Assembly (NCBI GenBank): GCA_017353825.1
Contig: JAFMSC010000044.1
Location: 1-15,416, forward strand
DNA: 15,416 nt
Direction of reading: 5' to 3'
DNA from: Hyphomicrobiaceae bacterium
Lineage (GTDB): Bacteria; Pseudomonadota; Alphaproteobacteria; Rhizobiales; Hyphomicrobiaceae
Positions within the stretch are counted from its first letter, which is position 1; each line of letters opens with the position of its first letter. Under the pieces are notes generated by a model, which was not told the DNA's origin, searched no databases, and saw nothing but the letters and a program-made list of their open reading frames with translations. This document shows, piece after piece, positions 1-6,893 of this stretch. The position numbers and the translations under genes are program-made.

Positions 1-338
1 GCGCCTATCAGTTCAAGCGCGACCTGAAGCCCGAGGTCACCCTCAAGCTCAAGGACTTCTCCGACACCCACGGCTCGCCCGCCGAGCGCTTCTATAACCT
101 GTTGTGCATTGCCTTCGGCGCCAATCCGGACCTGTTTGCCGATATCGTCACCAAGGGCTACCTGCCGGTCGAGCGCGCCATCGGTTGCGAGGACGAGTAC
201 CGGCAGCTGGCACTCGCCTTCAACAGCTTGATCGGCCCGCACATCGACGCCAACTTGGCCAAGGAAGTGATGGCCAAGAGCTGGCTGCCCGACGGCGCCG
301 TCAAACCACCTCGCCGCCCCGAACCAGACCCTCGGTGA
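1..338 (+). CDS. DUF4344-type putative metallopeptidase, C-terminal part (5' end outside window)
   Basis: The reading frame is open from base 3 to the TGA at 336-338, giving 111 residues with no start codon in view, so the gene begins before the window. The piece contains a run like LKDFSDTHGSPAERFYNLLC, then GYLPVERAIGCEDEYRQLA and LIGPHIDANLAKEV. This Asp/His/Cys-rich pattern is what I recall for the C-terminal half of the DUF4344 putative metallopeptidases, secreted or periplasmic proteins of proteobacteria. The zinc-binding HExxH motif expected for the family would lie in the missing N-terminal part, so catalytic competence cannot be judged. The last ten residues are Pro/Arg-rich and probably disordered. 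The gene converges on the P450 operon, with 114 bp between the two stop codons. The family call rests on recalled pattern, not on a search. Confidence 0.7.
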   Translation, partial: AYQFKRDLKPEVTLKLKDFSDTHGSPAERFYNLLCIAFGANPDLFADIVTKGYLPVERAIGCEDEYRQLALAFNSLIGPHIDANLAKEVMAKSWLPDGAVKPPRRPEPDPR

Positions 339-376
339 GCCAGGGCGGCGCTCTTGCGGCCAAGAAGCTGGCGCTC
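337..376. terminator. Nested stem-loop after the DUF4344 gene, possible terminator
   Basis: Bases 337-343 (GAGCCAG) can pair with 368-376 (CTGGCGCTC, one bulged G). Inside, TCTTG at 352-356 pairs with CAAGA at 361-365 around a CGGC loop. It begins within the stop codon of the DUF4344 gene, where a terminator would be expected. There is no U-run, so intrinsic termination is doubtful. The rest of 339-452 shows nothing else. Confidence 0.2.
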
Positions 377-452
377 ATTGGAGGGGCGATGCAGCTGAGC
401 CGAACGTTTCCCGATCTGATCCGCGGGGGGGTGTGGGCGTCGAACGTCCCGG

Positions 453-1637
453 TCACCCGAATCGGATGGGCAGACGGCGGGGGCCGCGCACCGTGCCCTT
501 CGACCATGTCACGGGCCCCGCGAGGCCGAACTCGGGCACGCGCCTCAGCAGCTCCTCCAGCGCCACCGCCAGCTCCATGCGCGCTAGGTTGGAGCCGATG
601 CAGCGGTGGATACCGAGGCCGAAGGCGACGTGGCGGTTTTCCCTGCGGTCGAGGATGACGCGCTCGGCGTCGGGGAATATGGCGGGATCGCGGTTGGCGG
701 CCGGGAACGACAAGAGCACCATTTGCCCCGGCTTAATTGGGCAGCCATTGATCTCGGTCTCGGCCACCACCTCGCGCGCCATGGTGACTGGGGCATAGGC
801 GCGCAGCAGCTCCTCGATGGCGGTGGGAATTAGGTCCGGCTCGGCCACCAACCGCCGCCGGTCCTCCGGGGTCTTGGCCAAGTGCCAGATGAATGCACCT
901 AGGGCGCTCCAGGTGGTATCAACGCCGGCCACCAACAAGAGACGCACCGAGCCCAGCACGTGGTTGTCGGTGAGGAGGCGGCCGTCGGGGTATTTCTGCT
1001 GCACCAGATAGCTGATGAGGTCGGTGCCGGGGTTCTTGCGGCGCTCCAGCATGGGTGCACGGAAATATTCCGTCATCTCCTCCAGCGCCCGCATCAGGGC
1101 GGGCTGGTCGGTAGCGCCCTCCTGCAGGGTGGCGTTGATCCAGGCCCGGAACCGGTCGCCGTCGCTCTCGGGCACGCCCAGCAGGTGCGCCATCACCTTG
1201 AGGGGGATGTGTTGAGCATACTCCGCGGCAGCGTCGCAGCCGCCCGTATCTATGAACGCATCGATCAGAGCGTTGCAGATCGCCTGCGCACCCGGCCGCA
1301 GTGTCTCCACCGCGGCGGGCGTGAAGGGCGGGAGTAGCACCAAGCGCGCCAGGCGGTGCCGGGGCGGGTCCGACGTGATCGGCGGCGCGCCGCGGTCGTT
1401 GGGAGGATGCACATCGCGCACGGCCACCTTGCGCGAGGAGAAATGCTGCGTGTCGTAGGCAATGGCGCGGATATCCTGGTAGCGGGTGGGCAGATAGGCG
1501 CCGCCGAAGCGATTGGTGTGCGCGATCGGGCAGGTCTGCCTCAGATCGTCCCAGATAGGATAGGGGTCCTCCACCCACCGCGGGTCGAGATGGTCCCAGT
1601 CGGTGGCCCAGTCGCTCACCGGCGGTCGCGTGCTCAC
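453..1637 (-). CDS. Cytochrome P450 (second of a tandem pair)
   Basis: Encodes a 394-residue soluble bacterial P450 monooxygenase, the usual length for a class I enzyme with no membrane anchor. It would insert one oxygen atom into an unknown substrate, using electrons from a ferredoxin. Visible motifs are the I-helix oxygen-activation motif AGVDTT (237-242), the K-helix ExxR (E276-R279) and the haem loop FGLGIHRCIG with the axial thiolate Cys346. The start is GTG at 1635-1637, chosen because AAGGAGG lies 6 nt upstream. It is 30 nt downstream of its paralogue and last in the ferredoxin-P450-P450 operon. By hand alignment the last 160 residues are about 75% identical to the upstream P450, and the N-terminal half is less alike. 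No CYP family or substrate can be assigned from sequence alone. Confidence 0.95.
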   Translation of the reverse strand: MSTRPPVSDWATDWDHLDPRWVEDPYPIWDDLRQTCPIAHTNRFGGAYLPTRYQDIRAIAYDTQHFSSRKVAVRDVHPPNDRGAPPITSDPPRHRLARLVLLPPFTPAAVETLRPGAQAICNALIDAFIDTGGCDAAAEYAQHIPLKVMAHLLGVPESDGDRFRAWINATLQEGATDQPALMRALEEMTEYFRAPMLERRKNPGTDLISYLVQQKYPDGRLLTDNHVLGSVRLLLVAGVDTTWSALGAFIWHLAKTPEDRRRLVAEPDLIPTAIEELLRAYAPVTMAREVVAETEINGCPIKPGQMVLLSFPAANRDPAIFPDAERVILDRRENRHVAFGLGIHRCIGSNLARMELAVALEELLRRVPEFGLAGPVTWSKGTVRGPRRLPIRFG

Positions 1638-1643
1638 CGTCGG

Positions 1644-1650
1644 CCTCCTT
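1644..1650 (-). promoter_or_regulatory. Shine-Dalgarno fixing the GTG start of the downstream P450
   Basis: On the minus strand this reads AAGGAGG and ends 6 nt before GTG at 1637-1635. It lies within the 30-nt gap after the stop codon of the upstream P450, so the last gene has its own strong ribosome site and does not depend on translational coupling. Confidence 0.75.
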
Positions 1651-1667
1651 CCCGATCCGCAATCTGC

Positions 1668-2846
1668 TCAATGGAAGCGCAGAGGCAGCTTGCGGGGTCC
1701 GCGCACGGTACCCTCCGACCACGTCACCTCCCCGTCGAGGCAGAACTCGGGAATTCGTTTCACCAGCTCCTCGACAGCGACCATCAGCTCCATGCGCGCT
1801 AGGTTGGAGCCGACGCAGCGGTGGATGCCGAGGCCGAAGGCGGCGTGGCGGTTTTCCTTGCGGTCAATGACGACCTTTTCGGCGTTGGGGAACACCTCCG
1901 GATCGCGGCAGGCGGCAGGGAAGGAGAGCAGCACCATCTGGCCCGGCTCGAAGGTGCAGCCGTTGATGCTGGTCTGCTTGACGACCTCGCGGGCCATCGT
2001 GACGGGTGCGTAGGCGCGCAGCAGCTCCTCGACGGCGATCGGCACCAGGCCGGGCTCGGCCACCAGCCGCCGGCGGTCCTGAGGCGTCCTGGCGAGGTGC
2101 CAGATCGAAGACCCTATTCCGCTCCAAGTGGTGTCGATGCCGGCGATCAGCAGCAGGCGCAGGCAGCCCAGCACATTGTCGCTCGTCATCGGCTCGCCGT
2201 TGAACCTGGCGTGTAGGAGATAGCTGATCAGGTCGTCGCCAGGCTGCTGCTTTCGCTGCTCGACGGCGGCCGCGAAGTAGCGGGTCATATCGCCGACGGC
2301 CTGCATGAGTACGCGCTGGTCGGTGATGCCGACTTCCAGGATCTCGTGAATCCACTTGCGGTAGAGATCGCCATCGCCCTCCGGCAGGTCCATCATGTGG
2401 GCAATGAGGCGCGTGGGGATCTCCTGCGCGTACTCCACCGCCGCATCGCAGCCGCCACGGCCGACAAAGCTGTCGATCAGCTCGTTGCACAGCGCCCGGG
2501 CCCTTGGCTCCAGCTTCTTGATCGCATCTGCCGTGAAGGGCGGCAGCAACACCATGCGCGCCGCCCGGTGCTCGGGCGGATCGGAAGTGATCGGCGGCGC
2601 CGGAATGCGCGGCGGCGGCGTCTCGCGCACCACCACGCGGCGGGAGGAGAAATGCTCGGTGTCGTAGGCCACCGCACGTACGTCCGCGTAGCGCGAAGCG
2701 AAGTACACCCCATTGAAGCGTTCGGTGTGGGCGATCGGGCACGTCTTGCGCATCTCGTCCCAGATCGGGAACGGATCGGCCACCCAGGCTGGGTCGAGGT
2801 GGTCGAAATCGGTAGACCAGTCTTTGACAGGCGGACGCCCGGCCAT
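1668..2846 (-). CDS. Cytochrome P450 (first of a tandem pair)
   Basis: A 392-residue soluble P450, the first of two paralogues in the operon. Motifs are AGIDTT in the I-helix (235-240), ExxR (E274-R277) and the haem loop FGLGIHRCVG with thiolate Cys344. The segment ITSDPPEHRAARMVLLPPF (about 86-104) is the usual C-helix region that contacts haem propionate and the redox partner. The ATG at 2846 lies 12 nt after the ferredoxin stop, and a G-rich run in that gap is the likely ribosome site, so the two are probably translated at related rates. Conserved motifs are all present and there is no sign of decay. The substrate is unknown. The divergence between the paralogues, strongest in the N-terminal half, leaves room for different substrates or for consecutive steps on one molecule. 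Confidence 0.95.
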   Translation of the reverse strand: MAGRPPVKDWSTDFDHLDPAWVADPFPIWDEMRKTCPIAHTERFNGVYFASRYADVRAVAYDTEHFSSRRVVVRETPPPRIPAPPITSDPPEHRAARMVLLPPFTADAIKKLEPRARALCNELIDSFVGRGGCDAAVEYAQEIPTRLIAHMMDLPEGDGDLYRKWIHEILEVGITDQRVLMQAVGDMTRYFAAAVEQRKQQPGDDLISYLLHARFNGEPMTSDNVLGCLRLLLIAGIDTTWSGIGSSIWHLARTPQDRRRLVAEPGLVPIAVEELLRAYAPVTMAREVVKQTSINGCTFEPGQMVLLSFPAACRDPEVFPNAEKVVIDRKENRHAAFGLGIHRCVGSNLARMELMVAVEELVKRIPEFCLDGEVTWSEGTVRGPRKLPLRFH

Positions 2847-2858
2847 GGTGGAGCCCCC

Positions 2859-3074
2859 CTATTCCTCGATGACCTCGACCGCAAACTCGGGGCAGTTCGA
2901 CTTGGCGAGTGACGCCATCTCCTCCTGCCCGGGCGGCACCCGGCCATCGCCGGAGGCGCGCGCATTGCCGTACTCGTCCAGCTCGAAGAGCTCCGGCGCC
3001 ACTGCTTTGCAGCGGTTGTGGCCCTGGCACTTGTTGGCGTCGACGCGCACTCTGAGCGTCTTGGGGTTTGGCAT
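2859..3074 (-). CDS. P450-associated [3Fe-4S]-type ferredoxin
   Basis: A 71-residue ferredoxin. Its ligands follow the pattern C16-x2-H19-x2-C22 ... C61-P, where the usual second cysteine is replaced by His. This is the hallmark of small [3Fe-4S] ferredoxins that feed electrons to bacterial P450s. It is the first gene of the operon, 12 nt before the first P450, which supports that partnership. I chose ATG 3072-3074 because AGGAGG lies 8 nt upstream and the protein then begins MPNPKTLRVRVD, as expected for the family. The frame stays open upstream to 3347, but that extension runs into the divergent gene and carries no ferredoxin sequence. No ferredoxin reductase gene is in the window, so the reductase must be encoded elsewhere. 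Confidence 0.92.
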   Translation of the reverse strand: MPNPKTLRVRVDANKCQGHNRCKAVAPELFELDEYGNARASGDGRVPPGQEEMASLAKSNCPEFAVEVIEE

Positions 3075-3082
3075 GGGCTCCG

Positions 3083-3088
3083 CCTCCT
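3083..3088 (-). promoter_or_regulatory. Shine-Dalgarno that decides the ferredoxin start
   Basis: AGGAGG on the minus strand, 8 nt before ATG 3074-3072. It is the best ribosome site in the operon and selects the 71-residue ferredoxin over the longer open frame. Confidence 0.75.
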
Positions 3089-3106
3089 GGCCGTCGCGGC
3101 TCTTGC

Positions 3107-3122
3107 TTGACGTTAGCGTCAA
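3107..3122. promoter_or_regulatory. 16-bp palindromic operator candidate in the divergent spacer
   Basis: TTGACGTTAGCGTCAA pairs in 7 of 8 symmetric positions. It lies 33-48 bp upstream of the ferredoxin start and about 75 bp before the divergent propeller gene. Both strands read TTGACG, a good -35 hexamer, so a bound regulator could control both directions. I see no convincing -10 box at 17 bp on either strand. ACGT-rich dyads of this kind are used by MerR-type (LiuR-like) and TetR-type regulators of acyl-CoA and terpenoid catabolism; assignment to either is a guess, and no such regulator is encoded in the window. Confidence 0.45.
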
Positions 3123-3195
3123 TTTGGCGCGGAACGTTGCCGTGGGCAACATGAAAAGCGACGGGCAGATCACTTCCGGGCGAGGTGGACATGAC

Positions 3196-4557
3196 ATGAG
3201 AGCGAGAGGCCGCCGCGTCAGGCGATTATCGCGCGTCTTGATGAGCTCGCTCCTCATCGTCCTCGCCGCCGTGGGCGGCACAACCGTGCGTGCCCAAGAG
3301 ATGCCTGCCGAGATCGAGCAGCGCGAGGAGATCATCGATGCCATCATCGCCTACGCCACCTCGGGTGGGTGCGAAACCCGCCGCAAGGTATTCGGCGGGG
3401 CCTTCGACGCCACCTGCGGCTACCCGGACCCTGGGCCGGACCCGGGAAGCGAGCGCATGGCGATGTGGACGCTGCTCGACGGCCTGTCTGAGCACGATCT
3501 CATGGCGCTGTGTCGCCGCCATGGGATCGCCGACTGCGAAAAGCCGAGGGAGGTTTCGAACGGCCGCGCCGTCCTGACGTTCGAGTCTTCCTTCGACATC
3601 GAGTTCAGCTCCAATCACGCGACGTGGAGCCCGGATGGCCGGCTGCTCCTGCTCGACAACCTCAACCTGCCGGCGGCAGAGGTGCGGCTTCTGGACGTGG
3701 CGGCAGGGCGGCTTCTCGATCCGCCCCTCTATGCCGGCGTGATCCACGATGCGGCTTGGAGCCCCGACGGGGCATACATCGCGCTGAGCGACCGCAAACG
3801 CGCCCATCCGGGGCAGCCTCCGCCGGTGGGCGCCGTCCGGCTCTTTGCATCAAGCACGCGCAAGGAGCGCGCGCGCATCTCCGCTGGCGATGCCGGCTGC
3901 ACCCTGGGTGTGCTGGAGGGCATGGCCTTTACGGCCGATTCGAAGGCGCTGTGGGTCCTGTGCAGCCAGGCGGACAAGACGGCCCAGGCGACCCGGCTGC
4001 GGGTGCCGACGCTCGAAGCCGAAGACAGCTTTGCTCCTGCCTCGCCCAGTCCAGCCCTGTCCGAGATCTACTGGGAGGAAGGGGTGGTGCGGTCCGCGGA
4101 CGACCTGATCGTGACGGCCAGGTTCCGCTCACCAAAGCCGATCGGCAGGCTGCGCCCTCTGGTTCAATCCTACAGCCTGCGCACGCGGCGGACGCTCTCG
4201 GCACCGATCCCTGCGACCGCGGGGGCCGCGCGTCTGGCACCGGACCTCACCAGTTTTTACATCGGCAACGAGCTGTGGAGTGCCCGAACCGGCGAACACG
4301 TTGCAACCGGCGTCGACCGGAGCGGACGGTATCTCGGAGCCCCCAACCGGATTCCGCAGCTCGGCATGTATGTCGAGGCCAAGCCGCTGGCCAAGCCCCA
4401 GCTCAGCATGCTGGCTGTCCTCGACAGCGCCACCGGCGCCACGGTCCAGGAACTGGGCCCCGTGCCAAGGCCCCTGACGGTCCTCGTCGCCCCGAACGGA
4501 ACGAAGGTGGCCGTCTCCAATTTCCACGCCGTCCGCTTCTACCGCGTGAACCCGTAG
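3196..4557 (+). CDS. Secreted beta-propeller-like protein of unknown function
   Basis: A 453-residue protein with an Arg-rich N-terminus, a hydrophobic stretch (about 14-27) and a likely signal-peptidase site after VRA (31-33), so it should be exported. A Cys-containing segment follows (C59, C74, C106, C114; possible disulfides). From about residue 128 there are WD40/TolB-like blade motifs: WSPDG at 144-148 and 188-192, and weaker repeats such as AFTADSKALWVL and LVAPNGTKVAVSNF. The ATG at 3196 was chosen because a signal peptide follows at once and GAGGTGG lies about 8 nt before it; an in-frame ATG at 3151 would add 15 polar residues ahead of the signal peptide. It diverges from the P450 operon and converges on the carboxyltransferase gene, with 36 nt between stop codons. 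No enzymatic motif is visible. It may be a scaffold or ligand-binding protein. Confidence 0.8.
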   Translation: MRARGRRVRRLSRVLMSSLLIVLAAVGGTTVRAQEMPAEIEQREEIIDAIIAYATSGGCETRRKVFGGAFDATCGYPDPGPDPGSERMAMWTLLDGLSEHDLMALCRRHGIADCEKPREVSNGRAVLTFESSFDIEFSSNHATWSPDGRLLLLDNLNLPAAEVRLLDVAAGRLLDPPLYAGVIHDAAWSPDGAYIALSDRKRAHPGQPPPVGAVRLFASSTRKERARISAGDAGCTLGVLEGMAFTADSKALWVLCSQADKTAQATRLRVPTLEAEDSFAPASPSPALSEIYWEEGVVRSADDLIVTARFRSPKPIGRLRPLVQSYSLRTRRTLSAPIPATAGAARLAPDLTSFYIGNELWSARTGEHVATGVDRSGRYLGAPNRIPQLGMYVEAKPLAKPQLSMLAVLDSATGATVQELGPVPRPLTVLVAPNGTKVAVSNFHAVRFYRVNP

Positions 4558-4571
4558 GTGTCAGACCCACT

Positions 4572-4585
4572 GAGCCCACCGGCTC
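4572..4585. terminator. Short stem-loop between two convergent genes
   Basis: GAGCC (4572-4576) and GGCTC (4581-4585) can pair around CACC in the 36-nt gap between the convergent propeller and carboxyltransferase genes. With a 5-bp stem and no U-run it is a weak bidirectional terminator candidate. Confidence 0.2.
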
Positions 4586-4593
4586 TGAAACCG

Positions 4594-6141
4594 TCACGGG
4601 CGGTAGCCGAAATGCGGACGGCCCGGCTGGCGCAACGGCGCCGCAAACTCGGCGAAGCGGCAAAGGTAGGAGCGGGTGCGGCGCGGGTCGATGATCTCCT
4701 CCACGCCGAAGGCCTCCGCTGTACGCAGGGGCGACTGCAGGGCCTCCAGCTTCGCCTCGATCTCCGCGCGCTTGGCGGCAGGGTCTGGCGCTGCCTCGAT
4801 CTGGGCGCGGTAGGCGGCCTCGACACCGCCGGCGATGGGCAGCGAACCCCACTGGGCCGACGGCCAAGCGTAGCGCAGGAACGCGAGCGAGCCGTTGCGC
4901 TGGGTGAGGCCCGCCATGCCGAAGGCCTTGCGCACCATGATGGCGCACCACGGCACCGTGGAATTGCGCACCGCCGCAAGCGCCTGGGTGCCGAAGCGCA
5001 TCACGCCCGACGCCTCCGCCTCCTTGCCGATCAGGAAGCCCGGGATGTCCACGAAATGCACCACGGGCAGCTGGAAGGTCTGCGCCAAGTCCACCATGCG
5101 GATGGCCTTGCGGCTGGCATCCGCGGTCCAGGCGCCGCCGTAGTGATAGGGGTCGCTCGCCAGCACCGCCACCGGCCAGCCGTCGAGCCGGGCGAGCCCG
5201 GTGATCACCGACTTACCCCACGCCCTGCCGATCTCGAACCAGGAGCCGGCATCCACCACCACCTCGACGATAGGCCGCATCCTGTAGACCTTGCGGGCAT
5301 CGCGCGGCACCGCGGACAGCAGCTCTTCCGCCGTGCGGTCGGGCCGGTCGTTGCTGGGCTGGCGCCCAGCCAACTCGTGCACCGAGGCCGGCAGATAGGA
5401 GAGGAACCGCCGGGCGCGGGCGAAGGCTTCGGCCTCCCTGTCCACGTCGTCGTCGATGGTGCCGTTCTTCGCGTGGATGCTGGAGCTGCCGAGTTCCTCC
5501 TTGGTCACATTCTGGCCGGCGCGCGCCACCACCGGCGGTCCGGCAGCGAACAGCTGCGAGGTGCCGCGCACCATCACGGAATAGTGGCTGGCGCACACCC
5601 GCGCCGCGCCCATGCCGGCGACCGAGCCGAGCCCCAGGGCCACGATGGGCACCTCTGAGAGGGCGTCCAATACCTCCGTGAACACCGGCACATCCGGCAG
5701 GTAGGTGCGCCCCAGCGTCTCCAGGTGCTTGACCGAGCCGCCGCCGCCGGTGCCGTCCACCAGGCGCACCAGCGGCACGCGCCAGCGCCGCGCCCAGGTC
5801 TCGGCGTAGGCAAACTTGTCGCGCAAGCCCCCGTCGTTGGCGCCGCCTCGCACGGTAAAGTCGTCGCCGGTGACGAACACGGTGCGGCCGTCGACGCGGG
5901 CGCGACCGCAGACGATATTCGCGGGCGTGAGGCCCATGAGGTTGCCCTTGGCGTCGTACTCGGGGAAGCCGGCGATGGAGCCGACCTCCTCGAATGAGCC
6001 CGCGTCCACGAGGCCGGCGACGCGCTCGCGCACGGTGAGCTTACCCTGGCCCTTGTGGCGGGCGGTCTTGTCCGGGCCACCCAGCTCCAGCGCCAACTGT
6101 CGACGGCGCTCCAGTTCGTCAAGCTCCGGTTTCCAGGTCAT
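4594..6141 (-). CDS. Acyl-CoA carboxylase carboxyltransferase (beta) subunit
   Basis: A 515-residue carboxyltransferase of the propionyl-/methylcrotonyl-CoA carboxylase beta family, full length. It would move the carboxyl group from carboxybiotin to an acyl-CoA. Both crotonase-like halves are present. The N-half has FVTGDDFTVRGGA (about 89-101) and the glycine-rich GLGSVAGMGAA (170-180). The C-half has GGAWTADASRKAIR (335-348), FVDIPGFLIG (363-372), WPSAQWGSLPIAGGVEAAY (426-444) and the terminal GVEEIIDPRRTRSYL (479-493). ATG 6141 lies 19 nt after the stop of the biotinyl carrier gene, indicating one operon. No clear Shine-Dalgarno precedes it, so coupling to the upstream gene is likely. The acyl-CoA substrate cannot be told from motifs alone. 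A biotin carboxylase must come from elsewhere. Confidence 0.93.
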   Translation of the reverse strand: MTWKPELDELERRRQLALELGGPDKTARHKGQGKLTVRERVAGLVDAGSFEEVGSIAGFPEYDAKGNLMGLTPANIVCGRARVDGRTVFVTGDDFTVRGGANDGGLRDKFAYAETWARRWRVPLVRLVDGTGGGGSVKHLETLGRTYLPDVPVFTEVLDALSEVPIVALGLGSVAGMGAARVCASHYSVMVRGTSQLFAAGPPVVARAGQNVTKEELGSSSIHAKNGTIDDDVDREAEAFARARRFLSYLPASVHELAGRQPSNDRPDRTAEELLSAVPRDARKVYRMRPIVEVVVDAGSWFEIGRAWGKSVITGLARLDGWPVAVLASDPYHYGGAWTADASRKAIRMVDLAQTFQLPVVHFVDIPGFLIGKEAEASGVMRFGTQALAAVRNSTVPWCAIMVRKAFGMAGLTQRNGSLAFLRYAWPSAQWGSLPIAGGVEAAYRAQIEAAPDPAAKRAEIEAKLEALQSPLRTAEAFGVEEIIDPRRTRSYLCRFAEFAAPLRQPGRPHFGYRP

Positions 6142-6160
6142 GGGGGGCTCATCGCGGAGC

Positions 6161-6379
6161 TCAATCTTGCAGGGTCAGCAGCGCCTGGCCCTCGGCGACT
6201 TGGCTGTCCTCGCTCACAAGCCACAAGGCGACGCGTCCAGTCTGCTCCGCCACCACGGGGATGTGCATCTTCATGGCCTCAACGATTGCCACCTCGGTAT
6301 CAGGCGCAACCATCTCGCCCGATTGGACCAAGCACTGGATCACTCTGCCAGCCACCGGCGCGATCACGTTCCGTGCCAC
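6161..6379 (-). CDS. Free-standing biotinyl carrier (biotin/lipoyl attachment) protein
   Basis: A 72-residue protein made only of a biotinyl domain. It begins MARNVIAPVAGRVI, carries the biotinylation motif EAMKM (34-38, acceptor Lys37), and ends VAEGQALLTLQD, the usual closing strand of the fold. It would shuttle carboxybiotin to the carboxyltransferase encoded 19 nt downstream. I chose the GTG at 6379-6377 because GGAGG lies 7 nt before it. The alternative ATG at 6406 would add nine residues and has no ribosome site; a still earlier ATG at 6445 adds unrelated sequence. It lies 116 nt after the stop of the broken aconitase X small subunit, so it may once have been part of a longer transcript. 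Confidence 0.88.
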   Translation of the reverse strand: MARNVIAPVAGRVIQCLVQSGEMVAPDTEVAIVEAMKMHIPVVAEQTGRVALWLVSEDSQVAEGQALLTLQD

Positions 6380-6386
6380 GACTTTT

Positions 6387-6391
6387 CCTCC
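6387..6391 (-). promoter_or_regulatory. Shine-Dalgarno that decides the GTG start of the biotinyl carrier gene
   Basis: GGAGG on the minus strand ends 7 nt before GTG at 6379. The upstream ATG candidates at 6406 and 6445 have no comparable site. Confidence 0.65.
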
Positions 6392-6495
6392 GCCCCGTGC
6401 TCTCATCGAAAGGCAAACACGGGTGTCAGCCGTGCGCAAGTGCAATCCAATACCTTCTGAACGTGTCTCGGGCTATCAATCGCGGTTGAGGATGG

Positions 6496-6893
6496 TCACC
6501 AGCCCTGGTCGGGCTCGATCTTGAGCTCGTCGCCCGTGCGGATCAGGGAGGTGGGTCGCCGGCCTCGAAGCGGTCCACCCATGGCCATCTCGGCGAATGC
6601 GGCGCCCTGGGCCAGGATGGTGTTGGCGCGGTCGAACACGATAGCCCTGGGCGCCAGCCCACGCGCTGCCATCTCGCGCAGCATCCAGGCCGAGGCGACG
6701 CCACCCTTGGCGGTCTGCAGCACGAGGATAAGACCGACATAGCTCTGGCCGTAGAACTTGTGGGTGGGGCGCGAGAACGTCCCCTCGAGCCGTCCGAGAT
6801 CGCAGCGGGCGGAGAAATTGTCCTGCGCCACTAGCGCGGTGCCGGGTACCGTTGGCCGAGACCCTTGTGGCACTTGAGCACGATCGGCATCAT
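6496..6893 (-). pseudogene. Aconitase X small subunit (DUF126 swivel domain), frameshifted
   Basis: Read across frames this gives about 132 residues: MPIVLKCHKGLG, then TVPGTALVAQDNFSARCDL, GQSYVGLILVLQTAKGGVAS, LAPRAIVFDRANTILAQGAAF and RTGDELKIEPDQGW. It is the swivelling domain paired with the aconitase X catalytic subunit. A 1-nt loss near 6853-6856 breaks it after about 14 codons, so the product cannot be made. Two further changes nearly cancel: an extra base in the CCC run near 6578-6580 and a missing base in the GGG run near 6553-6555. The expected VDRFEAGDP is scrambled for about ten residues before the original frame returns. The start ATG (6893-6891) overlaps the stop of the large subunit as ATGA, the usual sign of translational coupling. 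Confidence 0.82.

Noticed and set aside
1864..3192. 442-codon open frame on the minus strand across the ferredoxin and first P450
   Set aside because: It is an alternative frame of two genes with complete family motifs; its translation is Arg/Ala/Gly-rich with no domain.
3510..4694. 394-codon plus-strand frame overlapping the propeller gene
   Set aside because: Out of frame with the signal peptide and blade motifs; composition typical of a GC-rich shadow frame.
4558..5658. 366-codon plus-strand frame opposite the carboxyltransferase
   Set aside because: Fully antisense to a gene with clear motifs; His/Arg/Gly-rich and without family resemblance.
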